Source: Chromera velia (Eukaryota; Sar; Chromeraceae). Taken from it: DNA of 27,625 nt. The stretch lies in NCBI GenBank assembly GCA_018398765.1, contig JAHBMJ010000402.1:22250-49874 (forward strand). The letters are read 5' to 3'. Within the stretch, counting starts at the first letter, position 1. The number at the start of each line of letters is the position of its first letter. Both the position numbers and the translations under genes were made by a program. Below the pieces are notes generated by a model, which searched no databases, had not been told where the DNA came from, and was given only the letters and a program-made list of their open reading frames with translations. Shown piece by piece: positions 1 through 14,690 of this stretch.

Positions 1-198
1 CCCCCCCCCGCATCTCAGTCTCTCTCTCACACATACACACGTGTACACACGGTCTCTCTCTCTTGCTCTGAGGTGCGCTGAGACAACCTTCCCGTTTTTA
101 CTGTTTCCTTCAGGCATTTCTTTTCTTCGCCACATTTCTTTTGTTCGAAGAGAAGAAAGTCTTCCCAGCGTCATCTTTGTTTCACACCGCCTTGCTCT

Positions 199-228
199 TC
201 CTCTCTGTCTCTCTCTCTCCCTCTCTCT

Positions 229-267
<39 letters not shown>
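199..267 (+). repeat. CT then GT microsatellite before a 3' splice site
   Basis: A pyrimidine (CT) tract changes into pure GT repeats at about 232-267, followed directly by CACATGCAG, the acceptor of the exon at 277. It replaces the usual polypyrimidine tract. Confidence 0.9.
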
Positions 268-268
<1 letters not shown>

Positions 269-276
269 ACATGCAG

Positions 277-1153
277 GTGCTGATTTCTCCTGGATGGGCT
301 TTGTACGAGAAATATTCGCAGAGGGGCGAGGAGACGCTCCTCGCGGAGGTTTTGTCTCTGGACAGGGACAGAAGGGTGTGCAGGGTCGCGGTGATCAAAA
401 CTGCGAGGTCGGTCGGTCTGTCTGTGAGATGAGGGAGGACAATTGAGCGACTTACTTCTCTTTGATCAAGCGTGGAAGACACATAGATAGATCGATAGAG
501 ACCGTCAACACATCTCAAGCAAGATTGGAGGGAGGTGTGCAGAGAATTAAGAGAGGCACGAATGCTTTCTAGTTTGTTTTGCAGGGCCTCAATTCTCCCC
601 TTTGTTTTCGTTTTTTTTTTAAGGACATATGTCCTCACGACACATCCATACGGGCAGCTGCTGCAATTTGATTCCTTCCTAGACCCTCCCCTAGAGGCAG
701 GGAGGAGAGGGGAGGGGAGATAAGAAACCCACACCCCCCGGCCTCCCTCTCACTGGTCTCCTCTCCTTCCACGCGTGTGTGTGACCCTCCCAGACAGACA
801 GGTGATGATGCATGAGCCTGGAGGGAAGGAAGGGGAATGAACGCGTTGTGTGTGATTTGTGTTTGCTTCAATTTGTTCAATTCGAATCGTTTTCTTTCTT
901 GCATGGCTTTGCTTGCGCAAGGCAAACGTTCCTTAATTCCCTCCAACTTTGTTTGGATCTGTCTGTGTGCCGACTGACTGACTGACTGAATGAATGAATG
1001 AATGGATCTCCTTCATACACGTTTTTTCTTTTTTTTCTTCTCTCTCGCTCTTTGCTTCATTTGCTTAATTGCAGGCAATTTGAGGTGCCCCTGGAGTACG
1101 TGCTTGTGTACAGGGAGCCGGAAGTGGATGTGGGAGATCTGACGGGAACCTAA
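277..1153 (+). CDS. 3' end of an unrecognised gene (two exons)
   Basis: Exons 277-407 and 1075-1153. The first follows a CT/GT tract ending in ATGCAG and reads VLISPGWALYEKYSQRGEE, later CRVAVIKTAR. Its donor GTCGGTCGG leaves two bases of an Arg codon, and the second exon after TTGCAG supplies the third, giving QFEVPLEYVLVYREPE and ending GDLTGT and TAA at 1151-1153. The phase fit and the uninterrupted frame to a stop support the junction. A shorter first exon ending at 377 is also in phase. I do not recognise the family. The segment looks like the C-terminus of a compact soluble protein, with beta-strand-like alternation in the last exon. No start codon or earlier exon could be supported in 1-276, so the gene begins upstream of the window. 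The frame is reasonably sure, the function unknown. Confidence 0.6.
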
Positions 1154-1517
1154 GCTGCCTGCAGGCATTCATTGGGAGGGAGGGAGGGAGGGAGGGATGT
1201 CTCGATCGTCTCAAGAGGAGAGGAGAGGGGAGAGGGGGAGTAGACAGGAGGGAGGGAGGGAGGGGAAGGGAATCGGGGGGGACCGCTGTGCCACAATACT
1301 TATTTGCCTGCAGGTCACGCGTGTTTCCCTCCTTTCTTTCTCTCTTCTCTCTTTTCTTTCTTCTCTCTGGGGGCAACGGGACGATCGCGATCGATGGAAA
1401 GGACAAGGAAGATTCAATTAGCGAGGGGGGGGGAAGGATTCTTTCTGATCTCGAAAGAAGGAAGGATACCTGCATGCATGGCCGCATCTCTCGTGCGTAC
1501 GTGTTTGCGGAATCTCC

Positions 1518-1558
<41 letters not shown>

Positions 1559-1686
1559 TTGATCTTTTGTGCCCTTCCTTTCTTTCTCCCTTTCTTTCCT
1601 CTTTCGTGAATCGTTCCTTTCTTCTGGATCTATCGATCGACTGTTATTCCTTCCCTCACTCAACCTCGTTTGATCTAGCTAGCTAA

Positions 1687-1720
<34 letters not shown>

Positions 1721-2170
1721 CGGCTTCCTCTCTCTCTGTGTCCCAACCCTCCACCCGTCGCCCTCGCTGTCGGCCATTCCTGCATCAATCAATCAGTCAA
1801 TCCTTCCTTGCACGTGCCCATATGGGCAGGCGGGCCTCGATCTGATCTGATCTGATCAACCAGTCTTGCTGCCATCGACTCTTAATGCTCTCCACGCTAT
1901 CTCTGCCTGTATGTGTGCTTGTGTTCTGACATATGAAACGCAAGCACCGTATTGTTTCTGCTTTGTATGTGTTCCATCCATTTCTACGAGGAGGTGGAGA
2001 CTGTTTGTTGATGGGTTGACTCACAGCTGGGTGCATGTTTCTAGCACCGTCTTCAAGGAGCTTGATCGAGCAGTCAGTCCGTGCGTGCGTGCGTGCGTCA
2101 GTGTGTATTTCGAGCACTGGCTTCAAGGAGCTCAATCGAACGCGAAATAGACTGGCGGAGTCCACTAAAG
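1154..2170. other. Gene-free 3' flank with simple repeats
   Basis: No supportable coding region. It holds a GGGA run (about 1172-1197), a CA run (1521-1555) and a CTTT run (1687-1720). Two similar segments lie near 2049 and 2122, each carrying CTTCAAGGAGCT, separated by CGTG repeats. Open frames here are low-complexity readings of these repeats. Confidence 0.7.
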
Positions 2171-2835
2171 ATCGCTAAACCTAGTTTCTTCGGTCATGTT
2201 GGCTGCGCTGTCATTGACATTAAAAAGAAAGAAGGGATGACGAAGGAAGGAGTGTTTAAGTTGATTATTGATAGAACTTGATAAAATGACTGAGTAAAGT
2301 TTTTCTTTTCAAAAGTTTTCATTGTGTTAATATGTGTCTAGCAGTTGAAGTGTCGGTTAGAGTGTTTCCCAAATAATTAACTTGAAATTATAATTGTATC
2401 TCATCGTTACATACATCCAATGTTAATTATGTTATCAACTTACTTTATAGAAAATTTGAAAATAACTCGAAGTTTGATTAAAATTGCAAATGTCAATATC
2501 TAAATGCAATATGAGCACTGCGACAACTTGCCGCCGATAAGCTCTGTACTCACACCCGGTCGGGAAAAGTTTAGGTGTAAAGCGGTGTAAAAAGTTATAA
2601 GAAGATGCTTTAAAGTGTATGTTATATATAATGTTAGCCTTCAAGTTGTTTGGGACGTGGACTCGGAGCCCTACAGAGTGATGAAACTAGTGATGAAAGC
2701 TATAACAATAAATGTTGTTAAATTATCGTTATTTACCTATCATAAGAGTTTAATTAGAATGCTGCGATGAATAGTCGGTGCACAGTCAGTTTTTTTTTTT
2801 TTTTTGTGAAGGTTCAGAATCTTTGGAAAGATATT

Positions 2836-3351
2836 TTAGACCCCATACCTGGAACATGCAGTCTCTGCAGAAATTTCGGTGTCTGCCGTGTACGCAAAGA
2901 CCTTTACCCCCGCACTTTTTATAGTAACGTCGTATTGATGGTGTTCACAGATCCCTCTTCCCCCACAATCGTTACATTTGTATCTTTGGCGACCATGCAC
3001 ACATACACGACTACCTTTACATTGCACATCCTTGCATGAATACTTCTGCCGACCGTGTACGTAAATACTGCTTCCTGCATATTCTATACAGTCTGATTTG
3101 TGGCGCTTGTGCATTGCATACAATAGTAAGGATTTCGACCGTGCGGACATTTTTTTTCTCTTTTTGCACGGTAACCTCTTGTCTCGTATGGCGGTACCCA
3201 TAAACACCGGCAAAGTATCAGATGGCAGCTTTGCAGGAAGACTGTCAGTGAGGGGCAGCACAGCAAAAGGGGACATACATATGTTAGAGAGTGACTTATA
3301 AATAAAATTTTCTTCTATCGCAGAACACGCGTTTCTTTCTGTTTCGCTCAT
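2836..3351 (-). pseudogene. Frame-broken Cys/His HGR tandem-repeat gene
   Basis: The minus strand starts MSETERNACSAIEE and carries at least five units of the form C-x2-HGR-x-R-x2-C-x2-C-GG. The units lie in three frames. Unit 1 is KKCPHGRNPYYCMQC (about 3120-3170). After a shift come VHGRQKYSCKD, then VCVHGRQRYKCNDCGG, then the decayed GICEHHQYDVTIK. A second shift near 2905-2915 leads to CGGKGLCVHGRHRNFCRDC (about 2850-2912). The intervals between shifted units are too short for introns of the size seen elsewhere in the window, so this looks like a pseudogene. Spaced Cys/His pairs suggest each unit bound zinc. I recall similar HGRxRxxCKxCGG arrays in diverse algae and other protists without an assigned function; that is memory, not a search. 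Very short introns or sequencing indels are alternatives. Confidence 0.65.
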
Positions 3352-5060
3352 CGGGTAGAACAGACGTGGTCAATACCAGCAAATTAAGTTGCCCACAGTC
3401 AGCAGATACCAACAAAGTGAGATCTTGGCGTTGCTGATGGCCCCAACAGTGTTACTCCCTGAGTAGCTGTATTTCTAAGTTTTTTATCGCAGCTGCAAGG
3501 ATGCCTGCATGAGAATTCTCACCAAACACAGGTTTCAGGACAATCTCGCAGAACATTTTTGTTAATTTTCCGTACAAGCTAGTTGTGGCTGGTTGATAGC
3601 CTAAGGAGAGACAGGCTTGTTAAATGGGGGCATATGACAGAAAAGAACGGATATAACAGCACACGTAAAACTTAACACCCATAGAAGAAGGAACATGGGG
3701 AGATGTGGATTGTGTTCATATAACAATTAATACTTTGCTCAGTAGGAAAAAAGGCGTGTCGTCCTTAGAGCCACGCAATAAAAACTATGATTCAGAAATA
3801 TTCAGAATAGAGATGACGGAAAAGAATCAGGGATAGAAAAAATAAATTAATACTAAACAGGAGAAGATAAGAGATGTAATATCAGGAAACGAACCGATGA
3901 ACAATCGTGAATCGTTCACTGTCACAGTTAATAGGAATTGGAGGAGCAACCAAAATGTTGACAGTCCACAAGCGGTTTTCTGCGTCTTTCAAGATTCCTG
4001 GTAGAGTCAAGCGAGCTTATACTGTACTTCAGAGGAACGTAACTTGTAACAACTCAGGAGAGAGAAGCTTTACGGGCTGCACGGAGAGCATGGAGAGAGG
4101 CTCATCGATTATATATTGAAACCCTAGATTGAACCCTAGATTAAAACTACATGCTATAGTTGAATGGACTCTGGACTACGTGTAAACTGGTATTCGAGTG
4201 CAAAGTAGAGTCAGGGAGTCGGAGGCGGTGCAAGAAGGAAAACACGAGGGAACGAGCGGGAACGAGAGCAAGAGCAAGATTTGGGTTCGTGCGTTGACTG
4301 TGCCACTGTGGGAATTTTAGATGGCAACGGGCAGTCGGATGCAGTCGGCAGTGGGAACGCGCTGTAGATAACAACAGACGAAATTGAGAAACAAACGCGG
4401 GAATGAACGACAGACTAAAATGTAAAGCACCGTAAGAGAAAGATGAAGGGTCATAATGGAAGGAGACTTAATTGTGTGACTATAAAAAGACTGCTGGACT
4501 GTGTTAGCGGAAAAACTGTCCGGTGGCGGCCCGGTGGTGAGATAGAGATGAGCAAAAAAACAACTAACAAACGAACGAGGGAGAATGAGCTCAATGCTAA
4601 GTCTTGGGCAAAATAGCATTGGCCCCGAGACACAAACTAATAATTTAAAGAAGATCGATATACACACAGACTGTAACTCTCAAAAAAAAGCAAACAAGCT
4701 CGATGCCAATTCCGGGGCAAAAGATCAGAAGACAGTCTTGCAAGAGTCTTAGAGATATGTAGACACTATTCATTAACAGATATAAAAATTCTGGTACAGA
4801 CATGCACTCACTTCATGTACCTCCACACGAGCCTCCACGTCCATCCACGTCGTATTTCTGACTCAAAAAAAGCTTTTTACAACTTGAAGAGCGAGACGCA
4901 GAAAGCAAAGGAATCAAATGATATGATAAACACGCAAAGGATTGTGGTAATGAAGCGCGATTGTAATAGAGACAGCCTCGGGAGACGACAACAAAAACTA
5001 GCTGGCCGGTTGGGCTAGCTAAAGAACTTTTGAATCTACGGCGACTGCCAATGCACAGTT
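3352..5060. other. A+T-rich intergenic sequence
   Basis: No gene supported. Degenerate repeats are present: similar segments near 4585-4615 and 4693-4725 (GAGCTCAATGC / AAGCTCGATGC, each followed by GGGCAAAA), a telomere-like pair of CCCTAGATT near 4120-4142, and one copy of a segment repeated at 7057 (here about 4010-4098). Confidence 0.5.
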
Positions 5061-5078
5061 GAGTAGGAGGAGCTACTG

Positions 5079-5134
5079 GTATATAAGCGACCTTGCACTT
5101 TGCTCTTCGACACGTTTCTCAGTCACTGTGACTG
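5079..5134 (+). promoter_or_regulatory. Possible TATA element with downstream palindrome
   Basis: GGTATATAAGCG near 5079-5090 is followed about 30-45 bases on by CAGTCACTGTGACTG (5120-5134), a perfect 7-base inverted repeat around one T. The spacing would suit a core promoter, but no coding region that I can support follows, so this is a weak call. Confidence 0.25.
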
Positions 5135-5301
5135 TCCCTCAATTCACTGCAACATAAAATTGTTCGGTTTAGAATTTTGGTGGCGTGTTTTGGTGCATGC
5201 AGAGCCAGGCTGAGCCAAGCTCCATGCATGCAGAGGGATTTTGCTTTTCCAGACCATTTGATCTGCGACTTTTTGGGATACGATTTTTGTCAGCAAGATT
5301 C

Positions 5302-5464
5302 ATTATCAATTCTTTTGTTTTGGAGAGCCATGCAGAAGTTGTACATTGCATGGCCCCAGAAATCAAGCTTCAACATTTATCAACATATAAACATCCATAA
5401 AAGTGTAAACAAATCCTATTGATTTGAATCGCAAAACCACTTTATTATCAATTCTTTTGTTTTG
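5302..5464 (+). repeat. 21-bp direct repeat pair
   Basis: The same 21 bases (beginning ATTATCAATTC and ending TTTTG) occur at 5302-5322 and 5444-5464, offset 142. The sequence between them is A+T-rich and has no gene that I recognise. Confidence 0.7.
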
Positions 5465-6239
5465 AGGATCAAGCTAAAAAATCGGATTAACAATGTTTTA
5501 ATTAAATTTTTTTTTGAGTATAAAATGCAAACTAAAGTGCATGACAATATTTTTTTAAATGTTTTTTATCATTTGCATGTAATCTATCTGTATGACTAAT
5601 CACTAGTAGTTAGTGGCAGTAAATCAGTAGGAGCTCGTCTTTGCAAGGCCTACAACAAAGCTAAATAGACAGTAAGAAACCTAGTCAGAAACTCCAGCTC
5701 TTTTACTAAAGTACACGTTAAAAATAGTTAAAAATCCATAATTTTTTTTAAACAACTCGTATCATTGGCAGGTTAGGTAGTGACGGAAAATTTCAAATAA
5801 ATTAGAAAAGGCTAAACTCGAAAAGTCATGAATCAGATTCAATCATCTTCTAAAATTATATTGAAGTCGCCTTCAAAGTTATTCATGAAAGTTGTGATAA
5901 AACATTTTTTAAGGCCGATAAAGGCAGTTCGAAGTAATACAGGAAATGAAACTATTTGAATATCTTGTCCGACCTAGAGAGTTGAATCATAACTTGAATG
6001 CCGTGTTGGTATAAGATTCATATGACACAAATCATGTTAAGTGAAGATCTTTGAAATTCTCATGCTAAATGATTTCCGTCACAATTTTGCGGTGCTTTGT
6101 TGCGGCCTATAGGTTGCAACAGTGATAGCAAAAACTTGAAGGAAGGCCAACTTTTTGCACGTGCACAATATCAATAAAAGGGATAAAAGGAGATCGACTA
6201 CTTCATGAAACGACAGCGCGGGCTCAAACAAAGAGAGAA
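5465..6239. other. A+T-rich stretch, nothing recognised
   Basis: No coding signal, no RNA gene and no structured repeat apart from homopolymer T and A runs. Confidence 0.5.
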
Positions 6240-6775
6240 AACAAACTTTGGGGGAAACAGACTCACTGACAGACAAAAAGAGAAAAATCAACTTCGAGGA
6301 AACAGGCTCACTGACAGACAAAGAGAAAAAAATCAACTTTTGGGAAACAGGCTCACTGACAGATAAAGAGAAAAAAATCAACTTCGGGGAAACAGGCTTA
6401 CTGACAGATAAAGAGAAAAAAATTAACTTCGGGCAAATAGGCTCACTGACAGACAAAGAGAGAAAAATTAACTTCGGGGAAACAGGCTTACTGACAGATA
6501 AAGAGAGAAAAATCCTCACTGACAGACAAAGGGAGAAAAATTAACTTCGGGGAAACAGGCTCACTGACGCTCATTGACAGACAAAGAGAGAGAGAAAAAT
6601 CAACTTCGGGGAAACAGGCTCACTGACAGACAAAGAGAGAAAAATCAACTTCGGGGAAACAGGCTCACTGACAGACAAAGAGAGAAAAATCAACTTCGGG
6701 GAAACAGGCTTACTGACAGACAAAGAGAGAAAAATTAACTTTGGGGAAACAGGCTCACTGATAGACAAAGAGAGA
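6240..6775. repeat. 45-bp minisatellite, about twelve units
   Basis: Units of about 45 bases share AACTTCGGGGAAACAGGCTC followed by ACTGACAGACAAAGAGA. The unit length is a multiple of three and lacks stops, so both strands stay open: plus-strand 15-mers read NFGETGSLTDKERKI and minus-strand ones KLIFLSLSVSEPVSP. One unit near 6513-6530 is truncated and another near 6565-6580 has a short internal duplication; both shift the frame. I read it as non-coding: there is no unit beyond the array with a plausible gene and the frame is not protected. Confidence 0.85.
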
Positions 6776-8640
6776 GAGGAGAAGGAAAAGGCAAAAAAAA
6801 AAATAACGAGCTTGCGAAACAGCGATGGGTAAGCAGGACACTAACGAGAGCATTATAGGGAAAGGCCTGAACACCCTTTCAGAGGATCGACAGATGGGCA
6901 AAACATAAACGTAGGTGCTCGTGTGAAGAGAAAAAAACCTAAACACCCTTTTAGAGAATCAGTGCGAGAAAGCTAGGAGCCAGAACGGGAAGACGGCTCA
7001 ATAAAACACTGATAAGGAGACGGCTTGATAAAACATGGGTAAGAAACACACACAGTAAGCTTATACTGCATTCCAGAGATGTGGAACTCCTGACAACTTG
7101 GAAGGAAGAACCTTTACGAACTGCACAGAGAGCGCAAAAGAAAAAACTAAAGATCTGAGACAGCAGAAAAACAATGGAGACGTACGGCTAGTAATGGAGA
7201 TAAGGGATAAAAAAAAACTAACCGATAAGAGCAGGAAGTTGATATTGTAGGGAATGGAGACCGGGCAAGACGAGGTCCAAGATCGTAATCACAGGGAGTG
7301 TCTGTCAAGAAATTCACTCTCCCAGAAGAGAGCACGGCACGAGGAGTCAACAGACGAAGTGACCTTTTGTGTGTTCTACGACAACACCAGAGACGCGAAA
7401 AAAAAACTTGTCGAGTACGGAAGCTGACCAGACAGTTCCGGTAAAGCGCTTCTGTTCGAGGAGAAATGACAATGAGAGGCTTAGAAGGAATGTTATGAGA
7501 AAAGCGACAAATTGTCATTTAAGACACTGTAGACAGCAGCGAGTTAAGTGACTATCATAGTTGTGGCCGTGCATTTGTTCGAAGGAGATAGCAAGATGAT
7601 TCAGAACAGAGTTCATCTATCGGGGCTTCGGGCAAGTGTGTCGCTTTTAACAAACCCGGGCAGGCACTATTAATGGAGGATGTCATAATTTTCTTTCATT
7701 AATGGAGGATGTTAGTAAAAATACATAAATTGTTCGAATACGTAGGGTCCCGAAAAGCAGATGCAACCCGAACTTGGTGGGAGCCAAAACATAAATATTA
7801 TATATAGATATACCATATATATATGTTTGCTGTTTCCCGCAGAGAATTATTCTAGCCTCCGGTGCCGAGAGTTGAATTTGAAATAAATATTTCATTATTT
7901 TTACGTTAATTCCTTATACATAGGGGTCAATTCTTTCATTCTAAATTCCCGGTCGGCATTTAGTTACTACATTATTATTTTTACAGCTAGATACAAACAG
8001 TTAGGTTAAAAAAGTATTTTTACTAACATTTAGCTTCCGATTTAAATGTTGACTTAGCATTTAGATTTAACTTAAATATTTTATGAGTTCCTCAATGCCT
8101 AACCCGACCGGGTCCATGGTTTTTAGCGGTGTAACGTCAGAGTTGCGGCTATTGTTACCTTACTGTGGTGGTGAATAATTTTTTGGTAAATAGTATAGAA
8201 AATACACTATCAACTACTATCTGATAAGAACCATGTTGGTGTATGGTCGACTAGTGGGCTTAGCAGACAGATTCACGTAAGTTGGACTCTATCAGTCAGG
8301 AGGAGTATCAGTCCAATACTAAGTACAGTCACGAGATAAGGACAACGATCATGTACTTTGGGTGAGGATACACATCAATCGATCAGTCGCTGCATACCAC
8401 TGAATGCGATAGGCCCGTACGCATGTGGCATGCCATGTGGGGCCGACTGAGAGGCAGTGTAAGGGCGGCGCACTGCTTGCGCCACTAGGGACGAGGCTAC
8501 CCCGCGATGTAGGCAAAGCGCATGGCAGGTGTGAACGAAGGGGGTTCACAACACTATCAACTTCTAGACGTGCTAGCTTCTAGATCACTGTGCGCTAGTT
8601 TGGACGCTGTTAATAAATGGAATTATACATCTACTTATAC
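6776..8640. other. Degenerate repeats and A+T-rich sequence
   Basis: It contains local duplications: AACACCCTTT segments near 6870 and 6955; GACGGCT..ATAAAACA near 6992 and 7020; the second copy of the 4010-type segment at 7057-7140; and a 15-bp direct repeat ATTAATGGAGGATGT at 7669-7683 and 7698-7712. No gene could be supported. Confidence 0.5.
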
Positions 8641-8897
8641 ATGATGATAGCAGTGTTAACCTAGGTGTCGATGCACTTTAATGAAGAAAAGAGGTTGAAG
8701 TTGAACTCTAGGTTGAACTCCACAGATGATAAGGGATGATAGCGGTTGAAAGTGAACATGGACAGGCTGACCTATACGCATGGAGTCAATCTCTACCTGA
8801 CCGTCGATTGAGAGTACGAACCGGTTTAACGGTCGTTCCGAGAAATTTTGTTTCTATTTTATAACCAAGTCGAGAATTCTGCTACACCCCGACACGA

Positions 8898-9155
8898 GTG
8901 GCAAAGACGGCAAAGAGACAAGCAGCAAGCTGCCAGCAAGCAATGCCAAGCATGTCTTCTAGATCAATCGACGCACGCAAGTACAGCCGCAAGGGACGAT
9001 CACCAAGCTGCCAGCAAGCTGTTAACAAAACTGAAGAGGGGGATGTCTCTGTCAAATCGACACACAAGAAAGACACCCGCCAGTCTGATTGTCACACAAA
9101 TTTTACACCACAAGACTGGATGGGTTCGGAAAGAGGCGAATCCACATTGAAGTGA
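8898..9155 (+). CDS. Doubtful small open frame
   Basis: An 85-codon frame starts MAKTAKRQAAS and contains SCQQA twice, at residues 11-15 and 37-41, reflecting a duplicated AAGCTGCCAGCAAGC motif in the DNA. It is basic and hydrophilic with no domain that I recognise. It lies where base composition returns to the G+C-rich state. There is no splice, promoter or homology support, so it may be chance. Confidence 0.12.
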   Translation: MAKTAKRQAASCQQAMPSMSSRSIDARKYSRKGRSPSCQQAVNKTEEGDVSVKSTHKKDTRQSDCHTNFTPQDWMGSERGESTLK

Positions 9156-10031
9156 CCCCCCGCTGTGGCACTAAGAACACCCATGCATCTCTCTCTAGAG
9201 AAAGAACACCATTGGCAATGAATGTTTGAACGTGCATCCATTCAACCATCGACACCGAACTGATTCCACCATGCCCTCTCTGGAAAGGAGAGAAGTCGGA
9301 TTTGTTACACAAAACAAAGAATTAAGAAGAAAAACAGTGGGGGGATACTGTCTGGATGTCAACGCAAGAAGTCCTTTGATTGCCTTTGCAAAATTATTTT
9401 CTTCTTCTTACCCCTCCCTCCGTCTTTCTGCGATGCTCCTCCCGCCCCAGCCCCCCCGGGGCCATGTCGGACATCAGTGAACTCACTTTCTTCCAACACA
9501 TTATTTCGCAGCCCCCCCGGACATCAGTGAACTCACTTTCTTTCTGCCACTTATGCCTGCAGGCCATTCATCATCAGCCATCCGTCCATTCAAACTCCAC
9601 TTGGCACTATTTATTGCTGCTACCTATGCACGCACGGACCTGACAAGACTCAAAGCACGGCACATACATCAACGCAACAAGCATTACAAAAAAAACCATG
9701 CGCATTCCCGTCCGCATTTTCAGAAAGAGAAAGTGGACGCCTTCCTTCCCAACCCCCCTCCCCACCCTTCGACGAAAACCACCCCTCCCTCCTCGATGTG
9801 TGGGTCTACATCCACGCATCCACTTGCACGTGTCGTCTTCTTACAGTAACGACAGACAGAAAGAAGTGAGGATCGAACGGAAAGAGGAACCCGAGAAAAA
9901 GCAGGCTGGAAACCAAGTTGAACAAATCAACAAGAGGAAAGAAAGCCGAGGAAGGAAGGAATACAGCAGACCTTCGAAGATGCACAGTTGGCCCAAAGAA
10001 AGAAAGAAATCTGCTCACGCCCCTCCCTCGA
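9156..10031. other. Intergenic 3' flank of the thioredoxin reductase gene
   Basis: No gene supported. A 25-bp sequence starting CGGACATCAGTGAACTCAC is present twice, at 9468-9492 and 9518-9542, each after a run of C. The remainder is purine-rich on the plus strand. Confidence 0.6.
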
Positions 10032-13943
<3,912 letters not shown>

Positions 13944-14690
13944 GACAGAGCAAAGGATGAATACAAACACACACAGCGATACAGAACGGACGTAAGAGCA
14001 AGACGGCGGAATCTTGGCGAGGGCTCAGATACGAAGAATACAGACAGAAGCGGTGAAAAGGAGACGGCCTCACAGGCCAATCCAGAAAAGTGACGGAATG
14101 CGAAGTTACTACAGCCTGTTGAGAACCGCAACGTTGAAGACTGGCACACAGCTATGGGACTGCCGCTTTTGAGGTCTGAAACACGGTGGAGAATGAGGAG
14201 TGTGAAAGGAATGCCGGGAGACGCGAAGTGGGAGAATGGGAGTGAAGGACCCGAAAGGCGGATTCTGCTACAAGACTGATCCCGGAAAGTGCATGGCAGA
14301 GTGCTGGACTGCAACCTTAAAAAGCGAATATACCGGGCCAGAGTCTCTATAGCTCGGACTTCGCTCTCTCCCTAACACTTGTCCCCATGACACAACTCCA
14401 TCCCTACCCCTCACTTCATCTGTCTGCTCCGAGACGTTCTCCGGTAACTCAGAGTCCATCGTTCGCTTCTTATCCGAATAAACGAAGGTCGAATTATCAG
14501 GAGGAACTAGTAGGTTGACCTTCGACGTGATTGAAGAAACGGGCAAGGGTCAACAGAATTCACCGGGCAGAAAGCTGGAGGTGTGCCTGTTCCTGTCGAA
14601 GTGAAGTTGTCTCTTTGCCGTTGCATCTGGAAGGCGGCATTTCCTGTCCTTGATTATCCATCCAGCGTAGGAAACGAGGACTGCGGCAAG
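13944..14690. promoter_or_regulatory. Divergent intergenic region, likely shared promoter area
   Basis: This 747-base gap separates the start codons of the minus-strand TrxR and the plus-strand zinc-ribbon gene, so both promoters and any 5' untranslated exons must lie here. I see no clear TATA box; AACCTTAAAAAGCGAATATACC is present near 14313-14334. The function rests on gene arrangement only. Confidence 0.5.

Larger units (their letters stand above)
2170..8870. other. A+T-rich, gene-poor island
   Basis: Composition shifts by eye from the G+C-rich, microsatellite-laden flanks to A+T-rich sequence. The stretch holds one broken gene (2836-3351), one minisatellite (6240-6775), several short direct repeats and no intact gene. 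I saw no reverse transcriptase, transposase or integrase motif and no convincing terminal inverted repeats, although CCCGACCGGG-like motifs occur near both sides (inverted, about 2555 and 8104). It may be an old insertion or simply intergenic DNA of another composition class. Confidence 0.5.

Noticed and set aside
277-377. Shorter first exon of the left gene ending at 377
   Set aside because: It is in phase too, but the longer exon to 407 gives the smoother AVIKTAR-QFEVPLEY reading and uses a GTCGGT donor like those elsewhere; kept as an alternative.
171-734. 187-codon minus-strand open frame over the GT repeat
   Set aside because: It reads through the microsatellite (poly-Thr/His) and opposes a better supported plus-strand exon; no splice or domain support.
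4119-4145. Telomere-like CCCTAGATT repeats
   Set aside because: Only two imperfect units, not a TTTAGGG array; too short to call an interstitial telomere.
6079-6519. 146-codon minus-strand frame with KLIFLSLSVSEPVSP repeats
   Set aside because: It is a by-product of the 45-bp minisatellite, which is stop-free on both strands and frame-broken within the array.
2555-8114. CCCGACCGGG-type motifs near both sides of the island as terminal inverted repeats
   Set aside because: The match is only about 10-11 bases, itself nearly palindromic, and there is no target duplication or transposase.
8349-8549. Possible tRNA-derived element or small gene on the minus strand
   Set aside because: A near match to an A box (TGGCGCAAGCAG) but no matching B box at the right spacing and no cloverleaf that I could fold.
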